Positions 12,671-22,392 of a stretch of DNA of 64,000 nt are shown in pieces. This stretch comes from Pyronema omphalodes (Eukaryota; Ascomycota; Pezizomycetes; Pezizales; Pyronemataceae). The position numbers were made by a program, and so were the translations under genes. Every line of letters begins with the position of its first letter. Position 1 is the first letter of the stretch. The stretch spans positions 1 through 64,000 of the forward strand of contig JAJJXM010000040.1 of assembly GCA_024516155.1 (NCBI GenBank), given 5' to 3'. The notes under the pieces were generated by a model. That model did not search any database. It was not told the DNA's origin and saw only the letters and a list, made by a program, of their open reading frames with translations.

Positions 12671-13090
12671 ATACTCGTGCCAAGGTGGCGCTAATGCACC
12701 ACCCCCGGTCACTCGCATGCTCGTGAACCGTGGGCACTTCTACGAAGTGCCTCTCAGAGCTTTGCCCAGGGCAGAGCTGTGCCCAATTTACTGTTTTTCC
12801 AGACATTACAATACTTTTTACCCACGCCATCAATTTCGATTTGCTCAAATATTTTATATATGGATAATATATATCTAAATTCAATATTCCAGGTGTTCGC
12901 CAGTTAATATCATGTTGTGGTGGGCCGTGGTGTTGTGATTTGTGTTGCGTGTTCGGATTGTCATTTTTCAAGTCCATGCGAGATCTCAGCAACCAATGAA
13001 CCGATGAAGATAATTTTTGAACCGTCAGAATCGCGCATATTTATTTAGTCAAACAGAGATTTTAGGTTATCTTCAGATTGTTGTTGTTGT
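12671..13090 (+). repeat. left arm of the foldback element
   Basis: Inverted copy of about 13215-13640. It contains the local palindrome GGCACTTCTACGAAGTGCC near 12734-12752 and a TTTGCCCAGGGCAGAGCTGT stretch. Confidence 0.8.
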
Positions 13091-13214
13091 CTGGTTGACA
13101 TCGCGATGTGAATTTTGCGCGGTGTTGAGTTGCGTCGCGATGTTGCTCAAAGCTCGTGCTCGGCCAACGCAAAATGGTGCCGTTGTTAACCCAACAATGA
13201 TCATTTGATCTATA

Positions 13215-13640
13215 TCAACCGCAACAACAACAATGTGCAAATGATGTAAAATATCTATTCGACTAAATAAATACGTGCGATTCCAACGGTTCAAAAATTA
13301 TCTCAATTGGTTCATTGGTTGTTGAGATCTCGCACGAGCATGAAAAATGTCAACCCGAACACACAACACAAATTCCAACACCACGGCCCACCACAACATG
13401 ATATTCACGTGTGAACACTTGGAATATTGAATTTAGATATATATTATCCATATATAAAATATTTGAGCAAATCGAAATTGATGGCGTGGGTAAAAAGTAT
13501 TGTAATGTCTGGAAAAACAGTAAATTGGGCACAGCTCTGCCCTGGGCAAAGCTCTGAGAGGCACTTCGTAGAAGTGCCCACGGTTCACGAGCATGCGAGT
13601 GACCGGGGGTGGTGCATTAGCGCCACCTTGGCACGAGTAT
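13215..13640 (-). repeat. right arm of the foldback element
   Basis: Reverse complement of the left arm. It is near-identical from the end to about 13420 and more diverged toward the centre. Confidence 0.8.
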
Positions 13641-15210
13641 GGCTGGCTGGCTTCTATCGCGGGGCGCTATTCCACACAGCCGCTCTAACTTCTAAGTCGC
13701 TCGTAGCTCGTTAGTTAGTGTTGAGAATTCACAGCTCACAATCACATGGGAAATGATCACCAATTGCACGTGAAAAACAGGCTCCAGAGGAAATCCATAA
13801 AACTCAACAAAAATCCTTAGAGTCTTAGGGCGGAAGCTCTCCGGCCGGCGAGTTATAACGCGTCGCGCAGCGCAACGGATGGATCTCGCGGGTGGCGAGC
13901 GTGGGAAAAGGAAAAACAGAAAACGTGCTCGATAATTTCCTACCGCGTTTGGAGGGAGGAAACTGTTGGGAGATCTTTCAATTGGTCCATCAGTGAGGAC
14001 ATGAGAGCGGTGGAGATAGATGCAAACTGAGAAACGCGGAGGAAGAGAATGAGGGTTTCAATTTTGCTTCCTTCTGGCCACGACATGGAGCATCAGGTTT
14101 TCTCTCCGACTTCCATCTGTCAAGAAATTCGGCCACCTTATCCCCGGATTCGCCATCTTCACCTGGCGACATCACATCATATGTACCACACTACACCCTA
14201 AACCCCGAATACAGTACATGTGTAGCACATACTCACCCCACCCTGCATACAGAGACACCATCTTCGTCATCGGAGAAATTGTAGATTTGACCAATGGAGA
14301 TTTTATCGCGATGTATGTAGTGAAACGCAGTGTGGTACATGGAACCATGGAACCATGGAACATTCCCCTGATCCCCGAGGGTTTCCATTGCACAATATGG
14401 TAGACATGGGAATTAGGGCAACTGTAACCCAAACAACCAGTAAATGGACCAGGACCAAACATGTAGCACAGACATGCGCTCCAAGTATACTCCAAGTACT
14501 TGAAGTACGATACAACCACCACATACATTTCCATCTACATACCAAACCGACAGAACATCCAATTCCCCCAATTTCCCCGAAGAGAAGATACATCGTTCTC
14601 ATGCCTATGTCCGCGATCTGTTTATATGACAGCCGGATTTATCATCCATTATCCATCAATGTATAATCCACCGCATCCACAGCATCCACTGAATCTACCG
14701 CGTTTGTTCGTTTGTTCTTTTTCTTGGCAAATTAAGACAACGTATCTATGTACTGGTAGGGAAGCCATGCACATGCACTTGCATGTTAGATGCGTTGGAT
14801 GCGTTGGCATCACTCGATTTCGTAGTTTCCCAATCACCCATCCATCCCCCATGCATCATCCATCACTCTCCAGTACAGAAAATATAAAAATCGCCCTAAC
14901 CTACTAACATAACATAACCTAATCTAACCTACCAAATCTGGGGAGCGTGAGCGTAATCGTGAGCAGTAATTTAACGATAATCTATCATTGGCCACTATCT
15001 ACCCGCTTGCCTGCGCCGCAACTCTACGACTCTAGACCGAGGAATCTAGACTCTGCGCATGGCTAGGTAATTACCTAAACTTAAACTACAATCATGAATT
15101 ATCACTCCTGCTTCAATTTTTCATTTATTCATTCGTTCATTTATATTTTATATTATTCATTTATCCACTTCTTTTCATCAACATTTCAAACCACATACAT
15201 AATCCTACAG

Positions 15211-15280
15211 CATCCCGAAGCATCCCGAAGCATCCTGAAGCATCCTGAAGCATCCTGAAGCATCCTGAAGCATTCTCTAT
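15211..15280. repeat. (CATCCTGAAG)n decamer array, 7 copies
   Basis: Seven tandem copies of CATCCCGAAG/CATCCTGAAG in exact 10-bp register. The last copy is degenerate. Confidence 0.95.
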
Positions 15281-15346
15281 AAGTCTACAGTACAACCCTT
15301 CTTTGTTCTAGTATACATTTTCATTCTTTGGGCTGGGGCTTGTAGT

Positions 15347-15366
15347 CCCCCCCCCCCCCCCCCCCC
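15347..15366. repeat. C20 tract
   Basis: Twenty uninterrupted C in spacer DNA. Confidence 0.9.
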
Positions 15367-15527
15367 GGTTGTCTGCGCTTTGGTATGTCTAAGCTCTTCT
15401 TGCCTCTACACTTGTTCGATTAATCGCTTGAAAATTGGAATTATCTGCTTGTTATTTATTATATGCTGCAAGTTTCTTGGAAATTTTTATGGAGGACTCG
15501 GGGTGATTATTCTATTCGGGCTTTGGT

Positions 15528-15669
15528 GGGATGGTATGGGATGGTATGGGATGGTATGGGATGGTATGGGATGGTATGGGATGGTATGGTATGGTATGGT
15601 ATGGTATGGTATGGTATGGTATGGTATGGTATGGTATGGTATGGTATGGTATGGTATGGTATGGTATGG
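15528..15669. repeat. GGGAT/GGTAT pentamer array
   Basis: About 28 tandem pentamers. GGGAT alternates with GGTAT in the left part, and pure GGTAT fills the right part. The array is related in composition to the one at 8965-9075. Confidence 0.95.
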
Positions 15670-16478
15670 TTGAATATAGTCATAGTCAACAATTTACCGG
15701 GGGTGTGATGTTGAAGATTAGGGTATATGGCATCTGTTGATATGTTGATATGTTGATATGACGGCACATCATACAGTGTGTGATGGTAGTTACTATGGTT
15801 ATAATCATTGCGGATCATGATAGATCACTCTGGATATTGATGTATAACTCCATGTACATACTTGCTTGATACATATTTTAATTTTGGTAAACGGAATATG
15901 GTGCGATATATATCCTTCTTTCACAAATCACATCCTGAATTCTCGCTCGAAACATATCACATCAGGTTTGATATTAAGTATGAGAATCCATGAATCATCG
16001 CTGGACACGGTACGGTATGCACTGGATGTTGGGGTTCAAAAATGATATTTCGGAGTGATTCTATTCGAATATTCTTCACCAAAGTAAAGTATGTAAAAAA
16101 ATGTTGTCCTGACGTATCTTTCATATATACAGCCTGTGTATCCATCCTACCCAATCCATGTTCCTGCCATGCCTATTTCCTTAGAATGCTCTCCCAAACC
16201 CATTTCCAGTTCGTTGATATCCTATATTCAGTCCATTGACATCCTGTTCCTAGTCCATTGATATCCTGTATCCATCATATCCATTCCGTACCATCCGTAC
16301 CATCCAAACCATCCCACCTATGCATATAAAAGAAAAAAAACTCCTCAAAGCGCCATGAAAGCAGACCGTATATACAATCATAAACCATCACCCATTTTTC
16401 CTCCTCATGTCAAGTTCCTCGGAACGTTGCCTATCACCAGTCCATCATTTTCTCCTTGCTTCACTTGGCTCTACCTTC

Positions 16479-17183
16479 CTACACAGACCCCGTCAATCCC
16501 AAAACAAGGACCCAGCAAGCGCCGACGATCATAGCCAGAGCTACCAGTAGCAGGCAGAAAAGCACCTTCCTATTGTCAAACCACCCAGCCTGCTGTTCCT
16601 TTCCCTCCTTCTCCAAACCCTCCCAAACCATTCTCTTCGCTCCGGCAGCACCAACAATAACCACCTTCGAAGTAGCAGGTACCAAATGGATTCTTAACCC
16701 CCTCTCGAAGCGTTGCTGTACCAATTCTTGGAGGCGACGAGAAAAGCGGGGTGGGGGGAAGCGTCCAACTCTGGTTGTTGGTATATCGAGGGCTTTGAAT
16801 TCTTCTTTGCAGATGGGTTGGGGAATACGTTCGGGGACGTATTCGGGGAGGGTGAAGTCGCTGGGGGTAATTGGGATGGCGGTGAATTCATCGTTGCAGC
16901 TGGCAGGAGTGGCGGGGAGAGGACGGTTGAAGTGAATAGGAAGTTGCTGCTTGAGGTCGGCTACGAGGTTGCGGTAGGGGTTGGCTGCTTCGTAGGTGGG
17001 AGGTGGTGGGAAGGAAAGGCGCTTTAAGGGCGAGGGGGTGCAGGAGAGTGATTCGCTAGGTGCTGCGAGGAGGAGGATATCGGTGTTGTCGAGGAGAGTC
17101 TCCGCAGGAGAAATGGGAGTATTGATAGGTGCGTATTTGTGGTGCTGGGGGAGCAGGGTGTTGAGAGTTGTAGTGGGGCGCAT
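16479..17183 (-). CDS. tail-anchored PPxY protein, function unknown
   Basis: Single-exon frame of 234 residues from the ATG at 17183 (MRPTTTLNTLL). An in-frame extension upstream is less likely to be translated. The N-terminal 200 residues are Pro-rich and soluble, with a PPTY motif at residues 61-64 that fits WW-domain binding. A basic segment with RFSRRLQELVQQRFERGL follows. A single hydrophobic helix, about residues 207-229 (KVLFCLLLVALAMIVGACWV), lies almost at the C-terminus, so the protein should be tail-anchored with its bulk in the cytosol. The family is not recognised; similar tail-anchored Pro-rich proteins occur in filamentous ascomycetes. An Rsp5 substrate or adaptor role would be inference from the PPxY motif alone. 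Confidence 0.7.
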   Translation of the reverse strand: MRPTTTLNTLLPQHHKYAPINTPISPAETLLDNTDILLLAAPSESLSCTPSPLKRLSFPPPPTYEAANPYRNLVADLKQQLPIHFNRPLPATPASCNDEFTAIPITPSDFTLPEYVPERIPQPICKEEFKALDIPTTRVGRFPPPRFSRRLQELVQQRFERGLRIHLVPATSKVVIVGAAGAKRMVWEGLEKEGKEQQAGWFDNRKVLFCLLLVALAMIVGACWVLVLGLTGSV

Positions 17184-19299
17184 TTTGATGTTTTTGGAAT
17201 GTGAACTTTGTAATTTTGTTTGGTGGATATGTTTTATGGTGATGAAAAAGACCGTCAAGGTAAACTTTTCAAGTTGTGTAAGAAAAAATCTGGGGATCTA
17301 GTCCTTAAAAAAAATTCGTCCGATTCCGTCAAGGAGTGAGGTGTTGTAGAATTGAATGAAGGATCCAGCCAACACAAAATAAAAAAAGAAAAACGTCAAG
17401 GAACAAGCTTCGCTTCCAGTCGAGTCAGTGATGATGTGGCGAAGTGTGACACGAGTTCTTCAGCTCTGGGGATTTGTCTGGTACAAATACCGCCCCCTCT
17501 GTCGATGTTAGCTAGGGAGGGGTTGTACCTGAAACGCGACCCGACAGGCTGTTTACTATGCGAGCATCTGATACGCTGCGGGCTTCGGCTGCGAGACCAG
17601 GGTAGTTGGTGTAGCAACCGCTGCAGAACCAATGGTGAACGTTGTGTAACTGCCAAGCCGAAGATCCGCAACGAACTTTTTTCGGGTCTGTGCAAAGCCA
17701 AAAATATCAACCAACCCGCACAGTGCAAGCGCGTGCCTTACTCGCGAAGTTCCACCACAAATTGAAGAAAAATTTCGGTTCCTGTTTCAACATTGGGCTG
17801 TTCGGCATTCTCCAGGTTTTTCGTTTTTCTGAAAATATATACCCACGGCATATTTATTGAAGGGCATGTTGGTGGAAAAGAGGGACGGTTGTGTAATTGG
17901 CTAAGAACACGGGAGAGCCGCAATGGAGTTTTGATCTAGTGTCGCACCACGCGGACCAAGACACGTGAGTTGCGACTGTTTGTTCCAGACTGCTGGGCAA
18001 AAGTTACGGGAAGATGGAGGAAAGTGGAGAAGTTGAGAGAATAGAGAGTTGAACACCGCTGGTTGGAAAAAGCTCGAGAAATGATAGAAATTGCGCTAAC
18101 GGGCGATATCCTTTCGACAGCCTGTATTGTTACAATGTTTCCGTCATCAATCTCATTCTACAGCTCGCAAATTCCGAGCATTATTGGTAAACTTTCGATA
18201 TGCGTCATATCAATACGCCGAAAACGTCGAGACCGAAAATAACCACCATCGACAATCCACCACAAATCCCCAGTTGTTCAACAAATGCAAACCACACCCA
18301 ATGAACAATTGAAGAAATTCAACTCGGCCGTCTAGAGATTTATTTTGGAAACTCATAAAGATACCAACACAAGTACTGCTCAATGTGACGCAATCCTCTC
18401 AATTCGCGACCAGAGTGGCACAGGGTTTATGGATCTTTGAATTTGTCATGTCACTGGCAATACAGTAATCTGTTAATCGCAAACTATCCACTCGATGTGC
18501 TTATGGCAAGAATCAATTACTGGCCCTATACACCTTCTACTCGTGTAAGCCACATCGAAATTAACTGCCCGCTATAGCGAGTGCTCGTTAGTGATTACAC
18601 AGTCTCGCTTATTTTGCGAAATGTGATATTCCCATAGCCGTAGACTACTCATCAACATCGAACCCACACGCTCCTCAACAAACAAAGCGGCGGTCAATCA
18701 ACATCTAGCGATATATCCGTGCACAAAGCCGTTACATACTTTCTATACCCTGCTGTAAATCCTCTCTACCCGCCCCGATGCCAGCATACCCGAAGCAACG
18801 CAGATCCCGACGGGCTTGGCACGTCCGGGGCGGACAAGAATACAAACCATGATATATGATACCTGGAAGCGCCCGCCAACTGGCTAGTTAGCTAGCCTAG
18901 CACGGAGTCTACATAAATGAAACGGCGAAAATAAAACCGATTTGTTCCAAAGTACATAGCGGCCCGAAAATTAGTCCGTGAATAAATGTACATAAAAATA
19001 CATCATGTTTCGGCCCACCTGCTTGCTAGTTAGCGGGCCGGATTGATTCAGGTGTTCGAGCTTTGAAGAGGTTGGGGTTTATGCTTAAACAGCCAGGGGA
19101 GTTGATTTTCTCCGTATGGATATAAGGCTCTAAATATGTATATACATAGTTCAGCGGTAAATGTTACAAGGCCGTTTGTTTTACATATGTCTATCTATCT
19201 TCTGCATTGCTGTTATGTATCGGATATGTAAAAACTCGTAGCTTGGCCATAACGTCATTTCCCGGGTGATAAATCAATTTAATTTTCATTATACACAGC
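17184..19299. other. spacer, nothing recognised
   Basis: Overlapping short frames at 17352-17765 on both strands have a base composition unlike the neighbouring genes and no recognised domain. The remainder is AT-rich and stop-rich. A decayed transposon is possible but not shown. Confidence 0.4.
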
Positions 19300-19560
19300 T
19301 AGAGGCCTTCAAGGCCTATGCAGAACAAAAGAAAACCGCGTGTCCAGTCCTCGTGACCAAGACCACTTAATTCAGCGTTTCTATCTCCTCTACCCTCGTG
19401 ATAGCGTCCCCAAAAAGAAGAGCAATACATAGCAAAAACAAATAAAAGCAGAATAAAAACGATTGTGCCAAGTGACGTTAGAAGGAAATCGCGTTACAAA
19501 TCAGAAAAAAACATAACAGAAATTAAAGTTGCAAAACACGTGCCATTCCCCCAGAACCGC
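19300..19560 (-). mobile_element. truncated 3' end of the LINE family
   Basis: This stretch aligns with the 3' UTR of the LINE at 24646-30725. Shared landmarks in the same order are the AGGCCT...AGGCCT hairpin (19303-19317) followed by ATGCAG, TCGTGACCAAGACCACTTAAT, CTATCTCCTCTACC, an A-rich stretch, and GTGCCATTC near 19539. No ORF2 sequence is present, so this is a severely 5'-truncated copy, as is usual for LINEs. No long poly(A) remains; AT-rich sequence adjoins the hairpin. Confidence 0.7.
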
Positions 19561-19749
19561 ATGAGATCCTATGATTCAACCCCGAATTCAACACAGCCTC
19601 AACTATAGTATCAACCCGTCTAGACCCCTGATGTCAAGTGAAAAGAAAAAATAAACGCGTCAAGGGAAATTCCCAACGACTATAAAAGGCGCTCTTCCCG
19701 CATCCATCTTCCCCTTCACAATCAACTCATCAACAACTCACCAAAGGCC
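19561..19749. other. short spacer
   Basis: Nothing recognised between the truncated LINE end and the duplicated unit. Confidence 0.4.
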
Positions 19750-20375
19750 ATCTGGTCAAGGCCACCGGGCCATCAATACAAATCCAACTTTGGAAATCAT
19801 CTGAATTTTCAGTCCCGACTCTCCTCGTGGTTGGATTATTTCCGAACTCTCATCTCGCCTAATCAAACATAGATTACGGATTACAGATGTTTACAGCACG
19901 TCTTGAAGATCGATAATTAATCATCGTCTACAGCATCCACACGCATTCACTTTTGCGGCCTTGGCGTGGATCGAATCGATAGAATTAAACGGTACATGCT
20001 CTTCTTTGTCGGGAAGGATCAGAGTGCGGAGATACCACTTGGTATATAGAGGGTACGGTAAGTTTACTTGTTGTTCATTAGCTGCATAGCTATTACTGCA
20101 ATAACTCGACTTTGACGAAGACATAAACTAATACAACGCAATACAGAATTACAGAATTACAGAGAAGGAACGGTATAATCATATCCCGCCAACAACGGCG
20201 GATATATATACCCAAATCTATGCTTTCCCACTTGATACGGGATCCTGGGTCGGGGTATGTTCTGGATTCTTTACGTTTACTCTATACCTCACCTTTCCGT
20301 ATCTAGTTGTTTTTTCACACAGTCTGCTGATTATAGTAGGAAGGCAAGCGGGTTCAAGCAGGATGAGAAATTATG
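19750..20375 (-). repeat. tandem duplication, copy 1
   Basis: This unit of about 620 bp is repeated directly downstream at 20380-21000. Both share TGCGGCCTTGGCGT, ACATGCTCTTCT, GGATACCACTT, AATACAACGCAATACAG, GGCGGATATATA, GATACGGGATC and TTAGTTGTTTTTT in the same order. On the minus strand copy 1 encodes an open 67-codon frame (20124-19921) ending in KAAKVNACGCCRR. The aligned frame in copy 2 ends KAAKAKVCTL but is shifted by a 2-bp deletion upstream. It may be an old gene duplication, now largely decayed. Confidence 0.7.
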
Positions 20376-20379
20376 CTGG

Positions 20380-21000
20380 CCGGTTGGTTCACCATATACA
20401 ATTCCACTTCGGAAACCATCCGCATCCCAGCAGCTTTCATTCTCTGGCTGTTGGATTTTTTCAGCACTCTCATCTCGCTCAATCAAACATAAGCCACCGA
20501 TCATCAACTACAGTAATTCGGTATTTACAGAATAGGAATCATACCACGTTGCGATGATCGATGATCGATCATCGCCTACAGCGTGCACACCTTCGCTTTT
20601 GCGGCCTTGGCGTAGATATATTCGACAGGATCAAACGATACATGCTCTTCTGTCGGAAAAGATCAAAATCTGGGGATACCACTTCAACTTGGTATAGAGT
20701 ATGGTAAGGTTTTATTTATTTTTGACTGGCAAGCTATCACTGCAAGGGCTTTACTTTGATACACATAGACAGAAGCTAATACAACGCAATACAGGCATAC
20801 GGAGAAGGGACGGTTCAGTCATATTTTGCCAACCATGGCGGATATATATCCCGAAATCCATGCTTTCTCATCTGATACGGGATCTTGATTCAGGGTATGT
20901 AATGAACACTTCCGCTTTTCACGCTGCTTTCCGCATTTAGTTGTTTTTTGGACAGAATGCTGATTAATGTAGGAAAGCACGCGGCCTGTTCGCGGGACGT
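20380..21000 (-). repeat. tandem duplication, copy 2
   Basis: Diverged direct copy of 19750-20375. The C-terminal peptide pattern EEHVSFDPVEYIYAKAAK matches EEHVPFNSIDSIHAKAAK of copy 1. A 2-nt loss in the GACAAAGAAGAG stretch (here GACAGAAGAG) breaks the frame. Confidence 0.65.
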
Positions 21001-21199
21001 CATGAAAAGAGCACTGTCAGTGGGTGCATTTTGATCGATGCCCTAGCTGTCACTTTCTGCAAAAGAACTGCTTGCATAGTTTTGTACAGTATGGCCATAG
21101 GGGATAATACATATATATTAATTCAGCCACTTAGCTACAATGAATAAACAATAAACCATACAATTCATAAACTCCAGTACCCGTTACACGCATCCAGCG

Positions 21200-21325
21200 T
21201 GTGACATCATTATGTTAATAGTAAAAATATGACACAGTCCAAAATCAATACTTATAGTAATAATGTGACACAATCTAAAACCATATTTGTAGTAATAATA
21301 TGACAATCCAAAATAATATCCGTAG
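21200..21325. repeat. about 38-bp degenerate tandem repeat, 3 copies
   Basis: Three imperfect copies contain TAGTAATAATRTGACACARTC followed by an A-rich segment, lying just beyond the stop codon of the minus-strand gene at 21347. They may belong to its 3' UTR. Confidence 0.6.
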
Positions 21326-21346
21326 TGGACCGGCTGTCATAGCTCG

Positions 21347-22392
21347 TCACTCAAATTTCCATGGGTTAACCTTTTTCTTTTTGGCAATTCGGACGTAGTC
21401 TCCATGAGGTACTTTCCGACTCTTTACCCAAGCAACCTCATCCTGGAGTAAACGGTAAGCAAGTTCTTCCAGGGTATTCTTGTCGACCTTTGCTTCGGTC
21501 TTATACTCTTCTCTTACAATGTTAACGGCCAACGCCATACGGGACTTGCCAGGGTTACTTTCTTGAGCAGCCAACATACTCCTCACAGCTTTGAGGCGCA
21601 TTCGGTCTTGGCCATGCGGTCTATTTTCAGAGATGCAATTCTGGAGTACCCAATCTGCGTCCTCAAATGCGCAGGACAATATCTTCTTCCGCAAACCAGT
21701 CTCTCCTGCTGCTAGAATATACGGCCAACGCTGCACAGAATCCCAAAGGCCTCCTTCTCTTATGTATGCAAGTCCTACATCCATGAGTCGATCCCGGATT
21801 GCCTCTGCGGCGGCCATATCCTTGGGATCATAGCCATTTTTGAATAAGGAATCGAGTAAAAAGGATGGGATCTTGTGATTCATCATTAGTCTGTTTTGCT
21901 CTCTTTCGTTGTGAATCAGTATCCGCAAGCGGGTATACATACTCCTAAGATTGCGGCTTTTCCTTCTCTTAGCTCGATCTCGGCTTCAGAAGTCCTTCGG
22001 TGTAGATCGTGTAAACGCTTTATCCAGGTTGACCTATCATTGGGAAACACACTAGATGGGCCAGCGACTGCTCGTTTTTTTGAACGTGCTGACTCGATAC
22101 TGTTTGATACGGGTGGAAAGTCCAGGAGATTGGCAGGCCGAGGATTAGATACTTTTCTGACAACGGCACCGGGTTTTAGGTTTCCAGCCGATCCGGCTAT
22201 GTCTGGCCTTTCTACCAACGTTTGTGTCCCTAAAAACTGCATCAGCTGAAGTGTAACTAAGGTTCTGATGGATTCAATCGCGATCATACTCTCCCATGTT
22301 TTAAGCCTTGCAGCAACTGTTGCTTGTGCATCACGCTTGGCACATCTTGCTTTTCTGTATTTGCGGCATGGGAAGTTTAGGCTTACGGTCAT
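21347..22392 (-). CDS. unknown protein, two exons, 333 residues
   Basis: Two overlapping minus-strand frames join cleanly through a 44-nt intron. Exon 1 is 22392-21943, the intron 21942-21899 (GTATGT donor, ATACTGATTC branch-like site, AG acceptor) and exon 2 21898-21347. Phase is 0 on both sides, so the product reads ...REGKAAILG-QNRLMMNHKIPS.... The start is MTVSLNFPCRKYRKARCAKR, strongly basic. The middle has a Lys/Arg-rich RSKKRAVAG segment and the C-terminal half is predicted mostly helical (residues about 160-320). The end is basic (RIAKKKKVNPWKFE). No family was recognised, and no signal peptide or membrane segment is seen. It lies between a decayed duplication and an active-looking LINE, so it may be fast-evolving or lineage-specific. 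Confidence 0.6.

Larger units (their letters stand above)
12671..13640. mobile_element. foldback element with long inverted repeats
   Basis: The two halves are inverted copies of each other. The left arm starts ATACTCGTGCCAAGGTGGCG at 12671 and the right arm ends with its reverse complement at 13640. The outermost 220 bp or so of the arms looks identical. Further in, identity falls to very roughly 80-85%, ending near 13090 on the left and 13215 on the right, around a short unrelated centre. No transposase frame is present, so this is a non-autonomous element. The apparent long peptide in each arm is the same sequence read in opposite directions, not a gene. The target-site duplication is unclear: TA borders occur at both ends (12672-12673, 13638-13639), and the outside 9-mers GCCTGGCTT and GGCTGGCTG match at 7 of 9. 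Either a Tc1/mariner-like or a Mutator-like origin is possible. Confidence 0.8.
13641..16478. other. spacer with simple repeats
   Basis: No conserved protein was found. The stretch holds a decamer array (15211-15280), a C20 tract (15347-15366) and a GGTAT array (15528-15669). Short frames at 13990-14175 and 14172-14534 (minus) have no recognisable domain. Confidence 0.5.

Noticed and set aside
13427..13714. 95-codon frame, duplicated on the other strand at 12669-12992
   Set aside because: The peptide is the same arm of the foldback element read in both orientations. It has no domain, and the frame runs off the element end.
17352..17765. Overlapping frames on both strands with unusual composition
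   Set aside because: Neither strand gives a recognisable protein; may be decayed mobile DNA but no landmark was found.
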